A stretch of DNA of 64,000 nt from Ophthalmolycus amberensis (taxonomy: Eukaryota; Chordata; Actinopteri; Perciformes; Zoarcidae), in NCBI GenBank assembly GCA_024529925.1, contig JAFEUB010001376.1, positions 257,501 to 321,500 on the forward strand, in the 5' to 3' direction. Positions 26,401 to 41,400 of this stretch are shown piece after piece; the first letter of the stretch is position 1; the number at the start of each line of letters is the position of its first letter. The position numbers were made by a program, and so were the translations under genes. A model generated the notes under the pieces. The model worked only from the letters and a program-made list of their open reading frames with translations. It had not been told where the DNA came from and searched no databases.

Positions 26401-29400
26401 GGTGATGAGATGTTCGTTCAGCTGGTTTGGTGATGAGATGTTCGTTCTGCTGGTTTGGTGATGAGATGTTTGTTCTGTTGGTCTGGTGATGAGATGTTCG
26501 TTCAGCTGATCTGGTGATGAGGTGTTCGTTCTGCTGGTTTGGTGATGAGATGTTCGTTCTGTTGGTTTGGTGATGAGATGTTCGTTCTGCTGGTTTGGTG
26601 ATGAGATGTTCGTTCTGTTGGTCTGGTGATGAGATGTTCGTTCAGCTGGTCTGGTGATGAGATGTTCGTTCTGCTGGTTTGGTGATGAGATGTTCGTTCT
26701 GTTGGTCTGGTGATGAGATGTTCGTTCAGCTGGTCTGGTGATGAGATGTTCGTTCTGCTGGTTTGGTGATGAGATGTTCGTTCTGTTGGTCTGGTGATGA
26801 GATGTTCGTTCAGCTGGTCTGGTGATGAGATGTTCGTTCTGCTGGTTTGGTGATGAGATGTTCGTTCTGTTGGTCTGGTGATGAGATGTTCGTTCTGCTG
26901 GTCTGGTGATGAGATGTTCGTTCTGCTGGTCTGGTGATGAGATGTTCTTTCTGCTGGTTTGGTGATGAGATGTTCGTTCTGTTGGTCTGGTGATGAGATG
27001 TTCGTTCAGCTGGTCTGGTGATGAGATGTTCGTTCAGCTGGTCTGGTGATGAGATGTTCGTTCTGCTGGTTTGGTGATGAGATGTTCGTTCTGTTGGTCT
27101 GGTGATGAGATGTTCGTTCAGCTGGTCTGGTGATGAGATGTTCGTTCTGCTGGTTTGGTGATGAGATGTTCGTTCTGTTGGTCTGGTGATGAGATGTTCG
27201 TTCTGCTGGTCTGGTGATGAGATGTTCGTTCTGCTGGTCTGGTGATGAGATGTTGTTTCTGCTGGTTTGGTGATGAGATGTTCGTTCTGTTGGTCTGGTG
27301 ATGAGATGTTCGTTCAGCTGGACTGGTGATGAGATGTTCGTTCTGCTGGTCTGGTGATGAGATGTTCGTTCTGTTGGTCTGGTGATGAGATGTTCGTTCT
27401 GCTGGTCTGGTGATGAGATGTTCGTTCTGCTGGTCTGGTGATGAGATGTTCTTTCTGCTGGTTTGGTGATGAGATGTTCGTTCTGTTGGTCTGGTGATGA
27501 GATGTTCGTTCAGCTGGTCTGGTGATGAGATGTTCGTTCTGCTGGTCTGGTGATGAGATGTTCGTTCAGCTGGTCTGGTGATGAGATGTTCGTTCTGCTG
27601 GTCTGGTGATGAGATGTTCGTTCAGCTGGTTTGGTGATGAGATGTTCGTTCTGCTGGTTTGCTGATGAGATGTTCGTTCTGTTGGTCTGGTGATGAGATG
27701 TTCGTTCTGCTGGTTTGGTGATGAGATGTTCGTTCAGCTGGTCTGGTGATGAGATGTTCGTTCTGCTGGTCTGGTGATGAGATGTTCTTTCTGTTGGTCT
27801 GGTGATGAGATGTTCGTTCTGCTGGTCTGGTGATGAGATGTTCGTTCAGCTGGTTTGGTGATGAGATGTTCGTTCTGCTGGTTTGGTGATGAGATGTTTG
27901 TTCTGTTGGTCTGGTGATGAGATGTTCGTTCAGCTGATCTGGTGATGAGGTGTTCGTTCTGCTGGTTTGGTGATGAGATGTTCGTTCTGTTGGTTTGGTG
28001 ATGAGATGTTCGTTCTGCTGGTTTGGTGATGAGATGTTCGTTCTGTTGGTCTGGTGATGAGATGTTCGTTCAGCTGGTCTGGTGATGAGATGTTCGTTCT
28101 GCTGGTTTGGTGATGAGATGTTCGTTCTGTTGGTCTGGTGATGAGATGTTCGTTCAGCTGGTCTGGTGATGAGATGTTCGTTCTGCTGGTTTGGTGATGA
28201 GATGTTCGTTCTGTTGGTCTGGTGATGAGATGTTCGTTCTGCTGGTCTGGTGATGAGATGTTCGTTCTGCTGGTCTGGTGATGAGATGTTCTTTCTGCTG
28301 GTTTGGTGATGAGATGTTCGTTCTGTTGGTCTGGTGACGAGATGTTCGTTCAGCTGGTCTGGTGATGAGATGTTCGTTCTGCTGGTTTGGTGATGAGATG
28401 TTCGTTCTGTTGGTTTGGTGATGAGATGTTCGTTCTGCTGGTTTGGTGATGAGATGTTCGTTCTGTTGGTCTGGTGATGAGATGTTCGTTCAGCTGGTCT
28501 GGTGATGAGATGTTCGTTCTGCTGGTTTGGTGATGAGATGTTCGTTCTGTTGGTCTGGTGGTGAGATGTTCGTTCAGCTGGTCTGGTGATGAGATGTTCG
28601 TTCTGCTGGTTTGGTGATGAGATGTTCGTTCTGTTGGTCTGGTGATGAGATGTTCGTTCTGCTGGTCTGGTGATGAGATGTTCGTTCTGCTGGTCTGGTG
28701 ATGAGATGTTCTTTCTGCTGGTTTGGTGATGAGATGTTCGTTCTGTTGGTCTGGTGATGAGATGTTCGTTCAGCTGGTCTGGTGATGAGATGTTCGTTCA
28801 GCTGGTCTGGTGATGAGATGTTCGTTCTGCTGGTTTGGTGATGAGATGTTCGTTCTGCTGGTTTGGTGATGAGATGTTCGTTCTGTTGGTCTGGTGATGA
28901 GATGTTCGTTCAGCTGGTCTGGTGATGAGATGTTCGTTCTGCTGGTTTGGTGATGAGATGTTCGTTCTGTTGGTCTGGTGATGAGATGTTCGTTCTGCTG
29001 GTCTGGTGATGAGATGTTCGTTCTGCTGGTCTGGTGATGAGATGTTCGTTCTGCTGGTCTGGTGATGAGATGTTCGTTCTGCTGGTTTGGTGATGAGATG
29101 TTCGTTCTGTTGGTCTGGTGATGAGATGTTCGTTCTGCTGGTCTGGTGATGAGATGTTCGTTCTGCTGGTCTGGTGATGAGATGTTCTTTCTGCTGGTTT
29201 GGTGATGAGATGTTCGTTCTGTTGGTCTGGTGATGAGATGTTCGTTCAGCTGGTCTGGTGATGAGATGTTCGTTCAGCTGGTCTGGTGATGAGATGTTCG
29301 TTCTGCTGGTTTGGTGATGAGATGTTCGTTCTGTTGGTCTGGTGATGAGATGTTCGTTCAGCTGGTCTGGTGATGAGATGTTCGTTCTGCTGGTTTGGTG

Positions 29401-32400
29401 ATGAGATGTTCGTTCTGTTGGTCTGGTGATGAGATGTTCGTTCTGCTGGTCTGGTGATGAGATGTTCGTTCTGCTGGTCTGGTGATGAGATGTTGTTTCT
29501 GCTGGTTTGGTGATGAGATGTTCGTTCTGTTGGTCTGGTGATGAGATGTTCGTTCAGCTGGACTGGTGATGAGATGTTCGTTCTGCTGGTCTGGTGATGA
29601 GATGTTCGTTCTGTTGGTCTGGTGATGAGATGTTCGTTCTGCTGGTCTGGTGATGAGATGTTCGTTCTGCTGGTCTGGTGATGAGATGTTCTTTCTGCTG
29701 GTTTGGTGATGAGATGTTCGTTCTGTTGGTCTGGTGATGAGATGTTCGTTCTGCTGGTCTGGTGATGAGATGTTCGTTCAGCTGGTCTGGTGATGAGATG
29801 TTCGTTCAGCTGGTCTGGTGATGAGATGTTCGTTCAGCTGGTTTGGTGATGAGATGTTCGTTCTGCTGGTTTGCTGATGAGATGTTCGTTCTGTTGGTCT
29901 GGTGATGAGATGTTCGTTCTGCTGGTTTGGTGATGAGATGTTCGTTCAGCTGGTCTGGTGATGAGATGTTCGTTCTGCTGGTTTGGTGATGAGATGTTCG
30001 TTCAGCTGGTCTGGTGATGAGATGTTCGTTCTGCTGGTCTGGTGATGAGATGTTCTTTCTGTTGGTCTGGTGATGAGATGTTCGTTCTGCTGGTCTGGTG
30101 ATGAGATGTTCGTTCAGCTGGTTTGGTGATGAGATGTTCGTTCTGCTGGTTTGGTGATGAGATGTTTGTTCTGTTGGTCTGGTGATGAGATGTTCGTTCA
30201 GCTGATCTGGTGATGAGGTGTTCGTTCTGCTGGTTTGGTGATGAGATGTTCGTTCTGTTGGTTTGGTGATGAGATGTTCGTTCTGCTGGTTTGGTGATGA
30301 GATGTTCGTTCTGTTGGTCTGGTGATGAGATGTTCGTTCAGCTGGTCTGGTGATGAGATGTTCGTTCTGCTGGTTTGGTGATGAGATGTTCGTTCTGTTG
30401 GTCTGGTGATGAGATGTTCGTTCAGCTGGTCTGGTGATGAGATGTTCGTTCTGCTGGTTTGGTGATGAGATGTTCGTTCTGTTGGTCTGGTGATGAGATG
30501 TTCGTTCTGCTGGTCTGGTGATGAGATGTTCGTTCTGCTGGTCTGGTGATGAGATGTTCTTTCTGCTGGTTTGGTGATGAGATGTTCGTTCTGTTGGTCT
30601 GGTGACGAGATGTTCGTTCAGCTGGTCTGGTGATGAGATGTTCGTTCTGCTGGTTTGGTGATGAGATGTTCGTTCTGTTGGTTTGGTGATGAGATGTTCG
30701 TTCTGCTGGTTTGGTGATGAGATGTTCGTTCTGTTGGTCTGGTGATGAGATGTTCGTTCAGCTGGTCTGGTGATGAGATGTTCGTTCTGCTGGTTTGGTG
30801 ATGAGATGTTCGTTCTGTTGGTCTGGTGATGAGATGTTCGTTCAGCTGGTCTGGTGATGAGATGTTCGTTCTGCTGGTTTGGTGATGAGATGTTCGTTCT
30901 GTTGGTCTGGTGATGAGATGTTCGTTCTGCTGGTTTGGTGATGAGATGTTCGTTCAGCTGGTCTGGTGATGAGATGTTCGTTCTGCTGGTCTGGTGATGA
31001 GATGTTCTTTCTGTTGGTCTGGTGATGAGATGTTCGTTCTGCTGGTCTGGTGATGAGATGTTCGTTCAGCTGGTTTGGTGATGAGATGTTCGTTCTGCTG
31101 GTTTGGTGATGAGATGTTTGTTCTGTTGGTCTGGTGATGAGATGTTCGTTCAGCTGATCTGGTGATGAGGTGTTCGTTCTGCTGGTTTGGTGATGAGATG
31201 TTCGTTCTGTTGGTTTGGTGATGAGATGTTCGTTCTGCTGGTTTGGTGATGAGATGTTCGTTCTGTTGGTCTGGTGATGAGATGTTCGTTCAGCTGGTCT
31301 GGTGATGAGATGTTCGTTCTGCTGGTTTGGTGATGAGATGTTCGTTCTGTTGGTCTGGTGATGAGATGTTCGTTCAGCTGGTCTGGTGATGAGATGTTCG
31401 TTCTGCTGGTTTGGTGATGAGATGTTCGTTCTGTTGGTCTGGTGATGAGATGTTCGTTCTGCTGGTCTGGTGATGAGATGTTCGTTCTGCTGGTCTGGTG
31501 ATGAGATGTTCTTTCTGCTGGTTTGGTGATGAGATGTTCGTTCTGTTGGTCTGGTGACGAGATGTTCGTTCAGCTGGTCTGGTGATGAGATGTTCGTTCT
31601 GCTGGTTTGGTGATGAGATGTTCGTTCTGTTGGTTTGGTGATGAGATGTTCGTTCTGCTGGTTTGGTGATGAGATGTTCGTTCTGTTGGTCTGGTGATGA
31701 GATGTTCGTTCAGCTGGTCTGGTGATGAGATGTTCGTTCTGCTGGTTTGGTGATGAGATGTTCGTTCTGTTGGTCTGGTGATGAGATGTTCGTTCAGCTG
31801 GTCTGGTGATGAGATGTTCGTTCTGCTGGTTTGGTGATGAGATGTTCGTTCTGTTGGTCTGGTGATGAGATGTTCGTTCTGCTGGTCTGGTGATGAGATG
31901 TTCGTTCTGCTGGTCTGGTGATGAGATGTTCTTTCTGCTGGTTTGGTGATGAGATGTTCGTTCTGTTGGTCTGGTGATGAGATGTTCGTTCAGCTGGTCT
32001 GGTGATGAGATGTTCGTTCAGCTGGTCTGGTGATGAGATGTTCGTTCTGCTGGTTTGGTGATGAGATGTTCGTTCTGCTGGTTTGGTGATGAGATGTTCG
32101 TTCTGTTGGTCTGGTGATGAGATGTTCGTTCAGCTGGTCTGGTGATGAGATGTTCGTTCTGCTGGTTTGGTGATGAGATGTTCGTTCTGTTGGTCTGGTG
32201 ATGAGATGTTCGTTCTGCTGGTCTGGTGATGAGATGTTCGTTCTGCTGGTCTGGTGATGAGATGTTCGTTCTGCTGGTCTGGTGATGAGATGTTCGTTCT
32301 GCTGGTTTGGTGATGAGATGTTCGTTCTGTTGGTCTGGTGATGAGATGTTCGTTCTGCTGGTCTGGTGATGAGATGTTCGTTCTGCTGGTCTGGTGATGA

Positions 32401-35400
32401 GATGTTCTTTCTGCTGGTTTGGTGATGAGATGTTCGTTCTGTTGGTCTGGTGATGAGATGTTCGTTCAGCTGGTCTGGTGATGAGATGTTCGTTCAGCTG
32501 GTCTGGTGATGAGATGTTCGTTCTGCTGGTTTGGTGATGAGATGTTCGTTCTGTTGGTCTGGTGATGAGATGTTCGTTCAGCTGGTCTGGTGATGAGATG
32601 TTCGTTCTGCTGGTTTGGTGATGAGATGTTCGTTCTGTTGGTCTGGTGATGAGATGTTCGTTCTGCTGGTCTGGTGATGAGATGTTCGTTCTGCTGGTCT
32701 GGTGATGAGATGTTGTTTCTGCTGGTTTGGTGATGAGATGTTCGTTCTGTTGGTCTGGTGATGAGATGTTCGTTCAGCTGGACTGGTGATGAGATGTTCG
32801 TTCTGCTGGTCTGGTGATGAGATGTTCGTTCTGTTGGTCTGGTGATGAGATGTTCGTTCTGCTGGTCTGGTGATGAGATGTTCGTTCTGCTGGTCTGGTG
32901 ATGAGATGTTCTTTCTGCTGGTTTGGTGATGAGATGTTCGTTCAGCTGGTCTGGTGATGAGATGTTCGTTCTGCTGGTCTGGTGATGAGATGTTCGTTCT
33001 GCTGGTCTGGTGATGAGATGTTCGTTCAGCTGGTCTGGTGATGAGATGTTCGTTCTGCTGGTCTGGTGATGAGATGTTCGTTCAGCTGGTTTGGTGATGA
33101 GATGTTCGTTCTGCTGGTTTGCTGATGAGATGTTCGTTCTGTTGGTCTGGTGATGAGATGTTCGTTCTGCTGGTTTGGTGATGAGATGTTCGTTCAGCTG
33201 GTCTGGTGATGAGATGTTCGTTCTGCTGGTTTGGTGATGAGATGTTCGTTCAGCTGGTCTGGTGATGAGATGTTCGTTCTGCTGGTCTGGTGATGAGATG
33301 TTCTTTCTGTTGGTCTGGTGATGAGATGTTCGTTCTGCTGGTCTGGTGATGAGATGTTCGTTCAGCTGGTTTGGTGATGAGATGTTCGTTCTGCTGGTTT
33401 GGTGATGAGATGTTTGTTCTGTTGGTCTGGTGATGAGATGTTCGTTCAGCTGATCTGGTGATGAGGTGTTCGTTCTGCTGGTTTGGTGATGAGATGTTCG
33501 TTCTGTTGGTTTGGTGATGAGATGTTCGTTCTGCTGGTTTGGTGATGAGATGTTCGTTCTGTTGGTCTGGTGATGAGATGTTCGTTCAGCTGGTCTGGTG
33601 ATGAGATGTTCGTTCTGCTGGTTTGGTGATGAGATGTTCGTTCTGTTGGTCTGGTGATGAGATGTTCGTTCAGCTGGTCTGGTGATGAGATGTTCGTTCT
33701 GCTGGTTTGGTGATGAGATGTTCGTTCTGTTGGTCTGGTGATGAGATGTTCGTTCTGCTGGTCTGGTGATGAGATGTTCGTTCTGCTGGTCTGGTGATGA
33801 GATGTTCTTTCTGCTGGTTTGGTGATGAGATGTTCGTTCTGTTGGTCTGGTGACGAGATGTTCGTTCAGCTGGTCTGGTGATGAGATGTTCGTTCTGCTG
33901 GTTTGGTGATGAGATGTTCGTTCTGTTGGTTTGGTGATGAGATGTTCGTTCTGCTGGTTTGGTGATGAGATGTTCGTTCTGTTGGTCTGGTGATGAGATG
34001 TTCGTTCAGCTGGTCTGGTGATGAGATGTTCGTTCTGCTGGTTTGGTGATGAGATGTTCGTTCTGTTGGTCTGGTGATGAGATGTTCGTTCAGCTGGTCT
34101 GGTGATGAGATGTTCGTTCTGCTGGTTTGGTGATGAGATGTTCGTTCTGTTGGTCTGGTGATGAGATGTTCGTTCTGCTGGTCTGGTGATGAGATGTTCG
34201 TTCTGCTGGTCTGGTGATGAGATGTTCTTTCTGCTGGTTTGGTGATGAGATGTTCGTTCTGTTGGTCTGGTGATGAGATGTTCGTTCAGCTGGTCTGGTG
34301 ATGAGATGTTCGTTCAGCTGGTCTGGTGATGAGATGTTCGTTCTGCTGGTTTGGTGATGAGATGTTCGTTCTGCTGGTTTGGTGATGAGATGTTCGTTCT
34401 GTTGGTCTGGTGATGAGATGTTCGTTCAGCTGGTCTGGTGATGAGATGTTCGTTCTGCTGGTTTGGTGATGAGATGTTCGTTCTGTTGGTCTGGTGATGA
34501 GATGTTCGTTCTGCTGGTCTGGTGATGAGATGTTCGTTCTGTTGGTCTGGTGATGAGATGTTCGTTCTGCTGGTCTGGTGATGAGATGTTCGTTCTGCTG
34601 GTCTGGTGATGAGATGTTCTTTCTGCTGGTTTGGTGATGAGATGTTCGTTCTGTTGGTCTGGTGATGAGATGTTCGTTCAGCTGGTCTGGTGATGAGATG
34701 TTCGTTCTGCTGGTCTGGTGATGAGATGTTCGTTCTGCTGGTCTGGTGATGAGATGTTCTTTCTGCTGGTTTGGTGATGAGATGTTCGTTCTGTTGGTCT
34801 GGTGACGAGATGTTCGTTCAGCTGGTCTGGTGATGAGATGTTCGTTCTGCTGGTTTGGTGATGAGATGTTCGTTCTGTTGGTTTGGTGATGAGATGTTCG
34901 TTCTGCTGGTTTGGTGATGAGATGTTCGTTCTGTTGGTCTGGTGATGAGATGTTCGTTCAGCTGGTCTGGTGATGAGATGTTCGTTCTGCTGGTTTGGTG
35001 ATGAGATGTTCGTTCTGTTGGTCTGGTGATGAGATGTTCGTTCAGCTGGTCTGGTGATGAGATGTTCGTTCTGCTGGTTTGGTGATGAGATGTTCGTTCT
35101 GTTGGTCTGGTGATGAGATGTTCGTTCTGCTGGTCTGGTGATGAGATGTTCGTTCTGCTGGTCTGGTGATGAGATGTTCTTTCTGCTGGTTTGGTGATGA
35201 GATGTTCGTTCTGTTGGTCTGGTGATGAGATGTTCGTTCAGCTGGTCTGGTGATGAGATGTTCGTTCAGCTGGTCTGGTGATGAGATGTTCGTTCTGCTG
35301 GTTTGGTGATGAGATGTTCGTTCTGCTGGTTTGGTGATGAGATGTTCGTTCTGTTGGTCTGGTGATGAGATGTTCGTTCAGCTGGTCTGGTGATGAGATG

Positions 35401-38400
35401 TTCGTTCTGCTGGTTTGGTGATGAGATGTTCGTTCTGTTGGTCTGGTGATGAGATGTTCGTTCTGCTGGTCTGGTGATGAGATGTTCGTTCTGTTGGTCT
35501 GGTGATGAGATGTTCGTTCTGCTGGTCTGGTGATGAGATGTTCGTTCTGCTGGTCTGGTGATGAGATGTTCTTTCTGCTGGTTTGGTGATGAGATGTTCG
35601 TTCTGTTGGTCTGGTGATGAGATGTTCGTTCAGCTGGTCTGGTGATGAGATGTTCGTTCTGCTGGTCTGGTGATGAGATGTTCGTTCTGCTGGTTTGGTG
35701 ATGAGATGTTCGTTCTGTTGGTCTGGTGATGAGATGTTCGTTCTGCTGGTTTGGTGACGAGATGTTCGTTCTGTTGGTCTGGTGACGAGATGTTCGTTCA
35801 GCTGGTCTGGTGATGAGATGTTCGTTCTGCTGGTTTGGTGATGAGATGTTCGTTCTGTTGGTTTGGTGATGAGATGTTCGTTCTGCTGGTTTGGTGATGA
35901 GATGTTCGTTCTGTTGGTCTGGTGATGAGATGTTCGTTCAGCTGGTCTGGTGATGAGATGTTCGTTCTGCTGGTTTGGTGATGAGATGTTCGTTCTGTTG
36001 GTCTGGTGATGAGATGTTCGTTCAGCTGGTCTGGTGATGAGATGTTCGTTCTGCTGGTTTGGTGATGAGATGTTCGTTCTGTTGGTCTGGTGATGAGATG
36101 TTCGTTCTGCTGGTCTGGTGATGAGATGTTCGTTCTGCTGGTCTGGTGATGAGATGTTCTTTCTGCTGGTTTGGTGATGAGATGTTCGTTCTGTTGGTCT
36201 GGTGATGAGATGTTCTTTCTGCTGGTTTGGTGATGAGATGTTCGTTCTGTTGGTCTGGTGATGAGATGTTCGTTCTGCTGGTCTGGTGATGAGATGTTCG
36301 TTCAGCTGGTTTGGTGATGAGATGTTCGTTCTGCTGGTTTGCTGATGAGATGTTCATTCTGTTGGTCTGGTGATGAGATGTTCGTTCAGCTGGTCTGGTG
36401 ATGAGATGTTCGTTCTGCTGGTTTGGTGATGAGATGTTCGTTCTGTTGGTCTGGTGATGAGATGTTCGTTCAGCTGATCTGGTGATGAGGTGTTCGTTCT
36501 GCTGGTTTGGTGATGAGATGTTCGTTCTGCTGGTTTGGTGATGAGATGTTCGTTCTGTTGGTCTGGTGATGAGATGTTCGTTCAGCTGGTCTGGTGATGA
36601 GATGTTCGTTCTGCTGGTTTGGTGATGAGATGTTCGTTCTGTTGGTCTGGTGATGAGATGTTCGTTCAGCTGGTCTGGTGATGAGATGTTCGTTCTGCTG
36701 GTTTGGTGATGAGATGTTCGTTCTGTTGGTCTGGTGATGAGATGTTCGTTCTGCTGGTCTGGTGATGAGATGTTCTTTCTGCTGGTTTGGTGATGAGATG
36801 TTCGTTCTGTTGGTCTGGTGACGAGATGTTCGTTCAGCTGGTCTGGTGATGAGATGTTCGTTCTGCTGGTTTGGTGATGAGATGTTCGTTCTGTTGGTTT
36901 GGTGATGAGATGTTCGTTCTGCTGGTTTGGTGATGAGATGTTCGTTCTGTTGGTCTGGTGATGAGATGTTCGTTCAGCTGGTCTGGTGATGAGATGTTCG
37001 TTCTGCTGGTTTGGTGATGAGATGTTCGTTCTGTTGGTCTGGTGATGAGATGTTCGTTCAGCTGGTCTGGTGATGAGATGTTCGTTCTGCTGGTTTGGTG
37101 ATGAGATGTTCGTTCTGTTGGTCTGGTGATGAGATGTTCGTTCTGCTGGTTTGGTGATGAGATGTTCGTTCAGCTGGTCTGGTGATGAGATGTTCGTTCT
37201 GCTGGTCTGGTGATGAGATGTTCTTTCTGTTGGTCTGGTGATGAGATGTTCGTTCTGCTGGTCTGGTGATGAGATGTTCGTTCAGCTGGTTTGGTGATGA
37301 GATGTTCGTTCTGCTGGTTTGGTGATGAGATGTTTGTTCTGTTGGTCTGGTGATGAGATGTTCGTTCAGCTGATCTGGTGATGAGGTGTTCGTTCTGCTG
37401 GTTTGGTGATGAGATGTTCGTTCTGTTGGTTTGGTGATGAGATGTTCGTTCTGCTGGTTTGGTGATGAGATGTTCGTTCTGTTGGTCTGGTGATGAGATG
37501 TTCGTTCAGCTGGTCTGGTGATGAGATGTTCGTTCTGCTGGTTTGGTGATGAGATGTTCGTTCTGTTGGTCTGGTGATGAGATGTTCGTTCAGCTGGTCT
37601 GGTGATGAGATGTTCGTTCTGCTGGTCTGGTGATGAGATGTTCGTTCTGTTGGTCTGGTGATGAGATGTTCGTTCTGCTGGTCTGGTGATGAGATGTTCG
37701 TTCTGCTGGTCTGGTGATGAGATGTTCTTTCTGCTGGTTTGGTGATGAGATGTTCGTTCTGTTGGTCTGGTGATGAGATGTTCGTTCAGCTGGTCTGGTG
37801 ATGAGATGTTCGTTCTGCTGGTCTGGTGATGAGATGTTCGTTCAGCTGGTTTGGTGATGAGATGTTCGTTCTGCTGGTTTGGTGATGAGATGTTCGTTCT
37901 GTTGGTTTGGTGATGAGATGTTCGTTCTGCTGGTTTGGTGATGAGATGTTCGTTCTGTTGGTCTGGTCATGAGATGTTCGTTCAGCTGGTCTGGTGATGA
38001 GATGTTCGTTCTGCTGGTTTGGTGATGAGATGTTTGTTCTGTTGGTTTGGTGATGAGATGTTTGTTCAGCTGGTTTGGTGATGAGATGTTCGTTCTGCTG
38101 GTTTGGTGATGAGATGTTCGTTCTGTTGGTTTGGTGATGAGATGTTCGTTCTGCTGGTCTGGTGACGAGATGTTCGTTCAGCTGGTTTGGTGATGAGATG
38201 TTCGTTCTGTTGGTCTGGTGATGAGATGTTCGTTCAGCTGGTCTGGTGATGAGATGTTCGTTCTGCTGGTTTGGTGATGAGATGTTCGTTCTGTTGGTCT
38301 GGTGATGAGATGTTCGTTCTGCTGGTCTGGTGATGAGATGTTCGTTCTGCTGGTCTGGTGATGAGATGTTCTTTCTGCTGGTTTGGTGATGAGATGTTCG

Positions 38401-41400
38401 TTCTGTTGGTCTGGTGACGAGATGTTCGTTTAGCTGGTCTGGTGATGAGATGTTCGTTCTGCTGGTCTGGTGATGAGATGTTCTTTCTGCTGGTTTGGTG
38501 ATGAGATGTTCGTTCTGTTGGTCTGGTGACGAGATGTTCGTTTAGCTGGTCTGGTGATGAGATGTTCGTTCTGCTGGTTTGGTGATGAGATGTTCGTTCT
38601 GCTGGTTTGGTGATGAGATGTTCGTTCTGTTGGTCTGATGATGAGATGTTCGTTCAGCTGGTTTGGTGATGAGATGTTTGTTCTGTTGGTCTGGTGACGA
38701 GATGTTCGTTTAGCTGGTCTGGTGATGAGATGTTCGTTCTGCTGGTCTGGTGATGAGATGTTCTTTCTGCTGGTTTGGTGATGAGATGTTCGTTCTGTTG
38801 GTCTGGTGACGAGATGTTCGTTTAGCTGGTCTGGTGATGAGATGTTCGTTCTGCTGGTTTGGTGATGAGATGTTCGTTCTGCTGGTTTGGTGATGAGATG
38901 TTCGTTCTGTTGGTCTGATGATGAGATGTTCGTTCAGCTGGTTTGGTGATGAGATGTTTGTTCTGTTGGTTTGGTGACGAGATGTTCGTTTAGCTGGTCT
39001 GGTGATGAGATGTTCGTTCTGCTGGTCTGGTGATGAGATGTTCGTTCTGCTGGTTTGGTGATGAGATGTTTGTTCTGTTGGTTTGGTGATGAGATGTTCG
39101 TTCAGCTGGTTTGGTGATGAGATGTTCGTTCTCCTGGTTTGGTGATGAGATGTTCGTTCTGTTGGTTTGGTGATGAGATGTTCGTTCTGCTGGTCTGATG
39201 ATGAGATGTTCGTTCAGCTGGTTTGGTGATGAGATGTTCGTTCTGTTGGTTTGGTGATGAGATGTTCGTTCTGCTGGTTTGGTGATGAGATTTTCGTGGT
39301 CTGGTGACGAGATGTTCGTTTAGCTGGTCTGGTGATGAGATGTTCGTTCTGCTGGTTTGGTGATGAGATGTTCGTTCTGCTGGTTTGGTGATGAGATGTT
39401 CGTTCTGTTGGTCTGATGATGAGATGTTCGTTCAGCTGGTTTGGTGATGAGATGTTTGTTCTGTTGGTTTGGTGACTAGATGTTCGTTTAGCTGGTCTGG
39501 TGATGAGATGTTCGTTCTGCTGGTCTGGTGATGAGATGTTCGTTCTGCTGGTTTGGTGATGAGATGTTTGTTCTGTTGGTTTGGTGATGAGATGTTCGTT
39601 CAGCTGGTTTGGTGATGAGATGTTCGTTCTCCTGGTTTGGTGATGAGATGTTCGTTCTGTTGGTTTGGTGATGAGATGTTCGTTCTGCTGGTCTGATGAT
39701 GAGATGTTCGTTCAGCTGGTTTGGTGATGAGATGTTCGTTCTGTTGGTTTGGTGATGAGATGTTCGTTCTGCTGGTTTGGTGATGAGATGTTCGTTCTGT
39801 TGGTCTGGTGATGAGATGTTCGTTCAGCTGGTCTGGTGATGAGATGTTCGTTCTGCTGGTTTGGTGATGAGATGTTCGTTCTGTTGGTCTGGTGATGAGA
39901 TGTTCGTTCAGCTGGTCTGGTGATGAGATGTTCGTTCTGCTGGTTTGGTGATGAGATGTTCGTTCTGTTGGTCTGGTGATGAGATGTTCGTTCTGCTGGT
40001 CTGGTGATGAGATGTTCGTTCTGCTGGTCTGGTGATGAGATGTTCTTTCTGCTGGTTTGGTGATGAGATGTTCGTTCTGTTGGTCTGGTGATGAGATGTT
40101 CTTTCTGCTGGTTTGGTGATGAGATGTTCGTTCTGTTGGTCTGGTGATGAGATGTTCGTTCAGCTGGTCTGGTGATGAGATGTTCGTTCTGCTGGTCTGG
40201 TGATGAGATGTTCGTTCAGCTGGTTTGGTGATGAGATGTTCGTTCTGCTGGTTTGCTGATGAGATGTTCGTTCTGTTGGTCTGGTGATGAGATGTTCGTT
40301 CAGCTGGTTTGGTGATGAGATGTTCGTTCTGCTGGTTTGCTGATGAGATGTTCATTCTGTTGGTCTGGTGATGAGATGTTCGTTCAGCTGGTCTGGTGAT
40401 GAGATGTTCGTTCTGCTGGTTTGGTGATGAGATGTTCGTTCTGTTGGTCTGGTGATGAGATGTTCGTTCTGCTGGTTTGGTGATGAGATGTTCGTTCAGC
40501 TGGTCTGGTGATGAGATGTTCGTTCTGCTGGTCTGGTGATGAGATGTTCTTTCTGTTGGTCTGGTGATGAGATGTTCGTTCTGCTGGTCTGGTGATGAGA
40601 TGTTCGTTCAGCTGGTTTGGTGATGAGATGTTCGTTCTGCTGGTTTGGTGATGAGATGTTTGTTCTGTTGGTCTGGTGATGAGATGTTCGTTCAGCTGAT
40701 CTGGTGATGAGGTGTTCGTTCTGCTGGTTTGGTGATGAGATGTTCGTTCTGTTGGTTTGGTGATGAGATGTTCGTTCTGCTGGTTTGGTGATGAGATGTT
40801 CGTTCTGTTGGTCTGGTGATGAGATGTTCGTTCAGCTGGTCTGGTGATGAGATGTTCGTTCTGCTGGTTTGGTGATGAGATGTTCGTTCTGTTGGTCTGG
40901 TGATGAGATGTTCGTTCAGCTGGTCTGGTGATGAGATGTTCGTTCTGCTGGTTTGGTGATGAGATGTTCGTTCTGTTGGTCTGGTGATGAGATGTTCGTT
41001 CTGCTGGTCTGGTGATGAGATGTTCGTTCTGCTGGTCTGGTGATGAGATGTTCTTTCTGCTGGTTTGGTGATGAGATGTTCGTTCTGTTGGTCTGGTGAT
41101 GAGATGTTCTTTCTGCTGGTTTGGTGATGAGATGTTCGTTCTGTTGGTCTGGTGATGAGATGTTCGTTCAGCTGGTCTGGTGATGAGATGTTCGTTCTGC
41201 TGGTCTGGTGATGAGATGTTCATTCTGTTGGTCTGGTGATGAGATGTTCGTTCTGCTGGTCTGGTGATGAGATGTTCGTTCTGCTGGTTTGGTGATGAGA
41301 TGTTCGTTCTGTTGGTCTGGTGATGAGATGTTCGTTCTGCTGGTTTGGTGATGAGATGTTCGTTCAGCTGGTCTGGTGATGAGATGTTCGTTCTGCTGGT

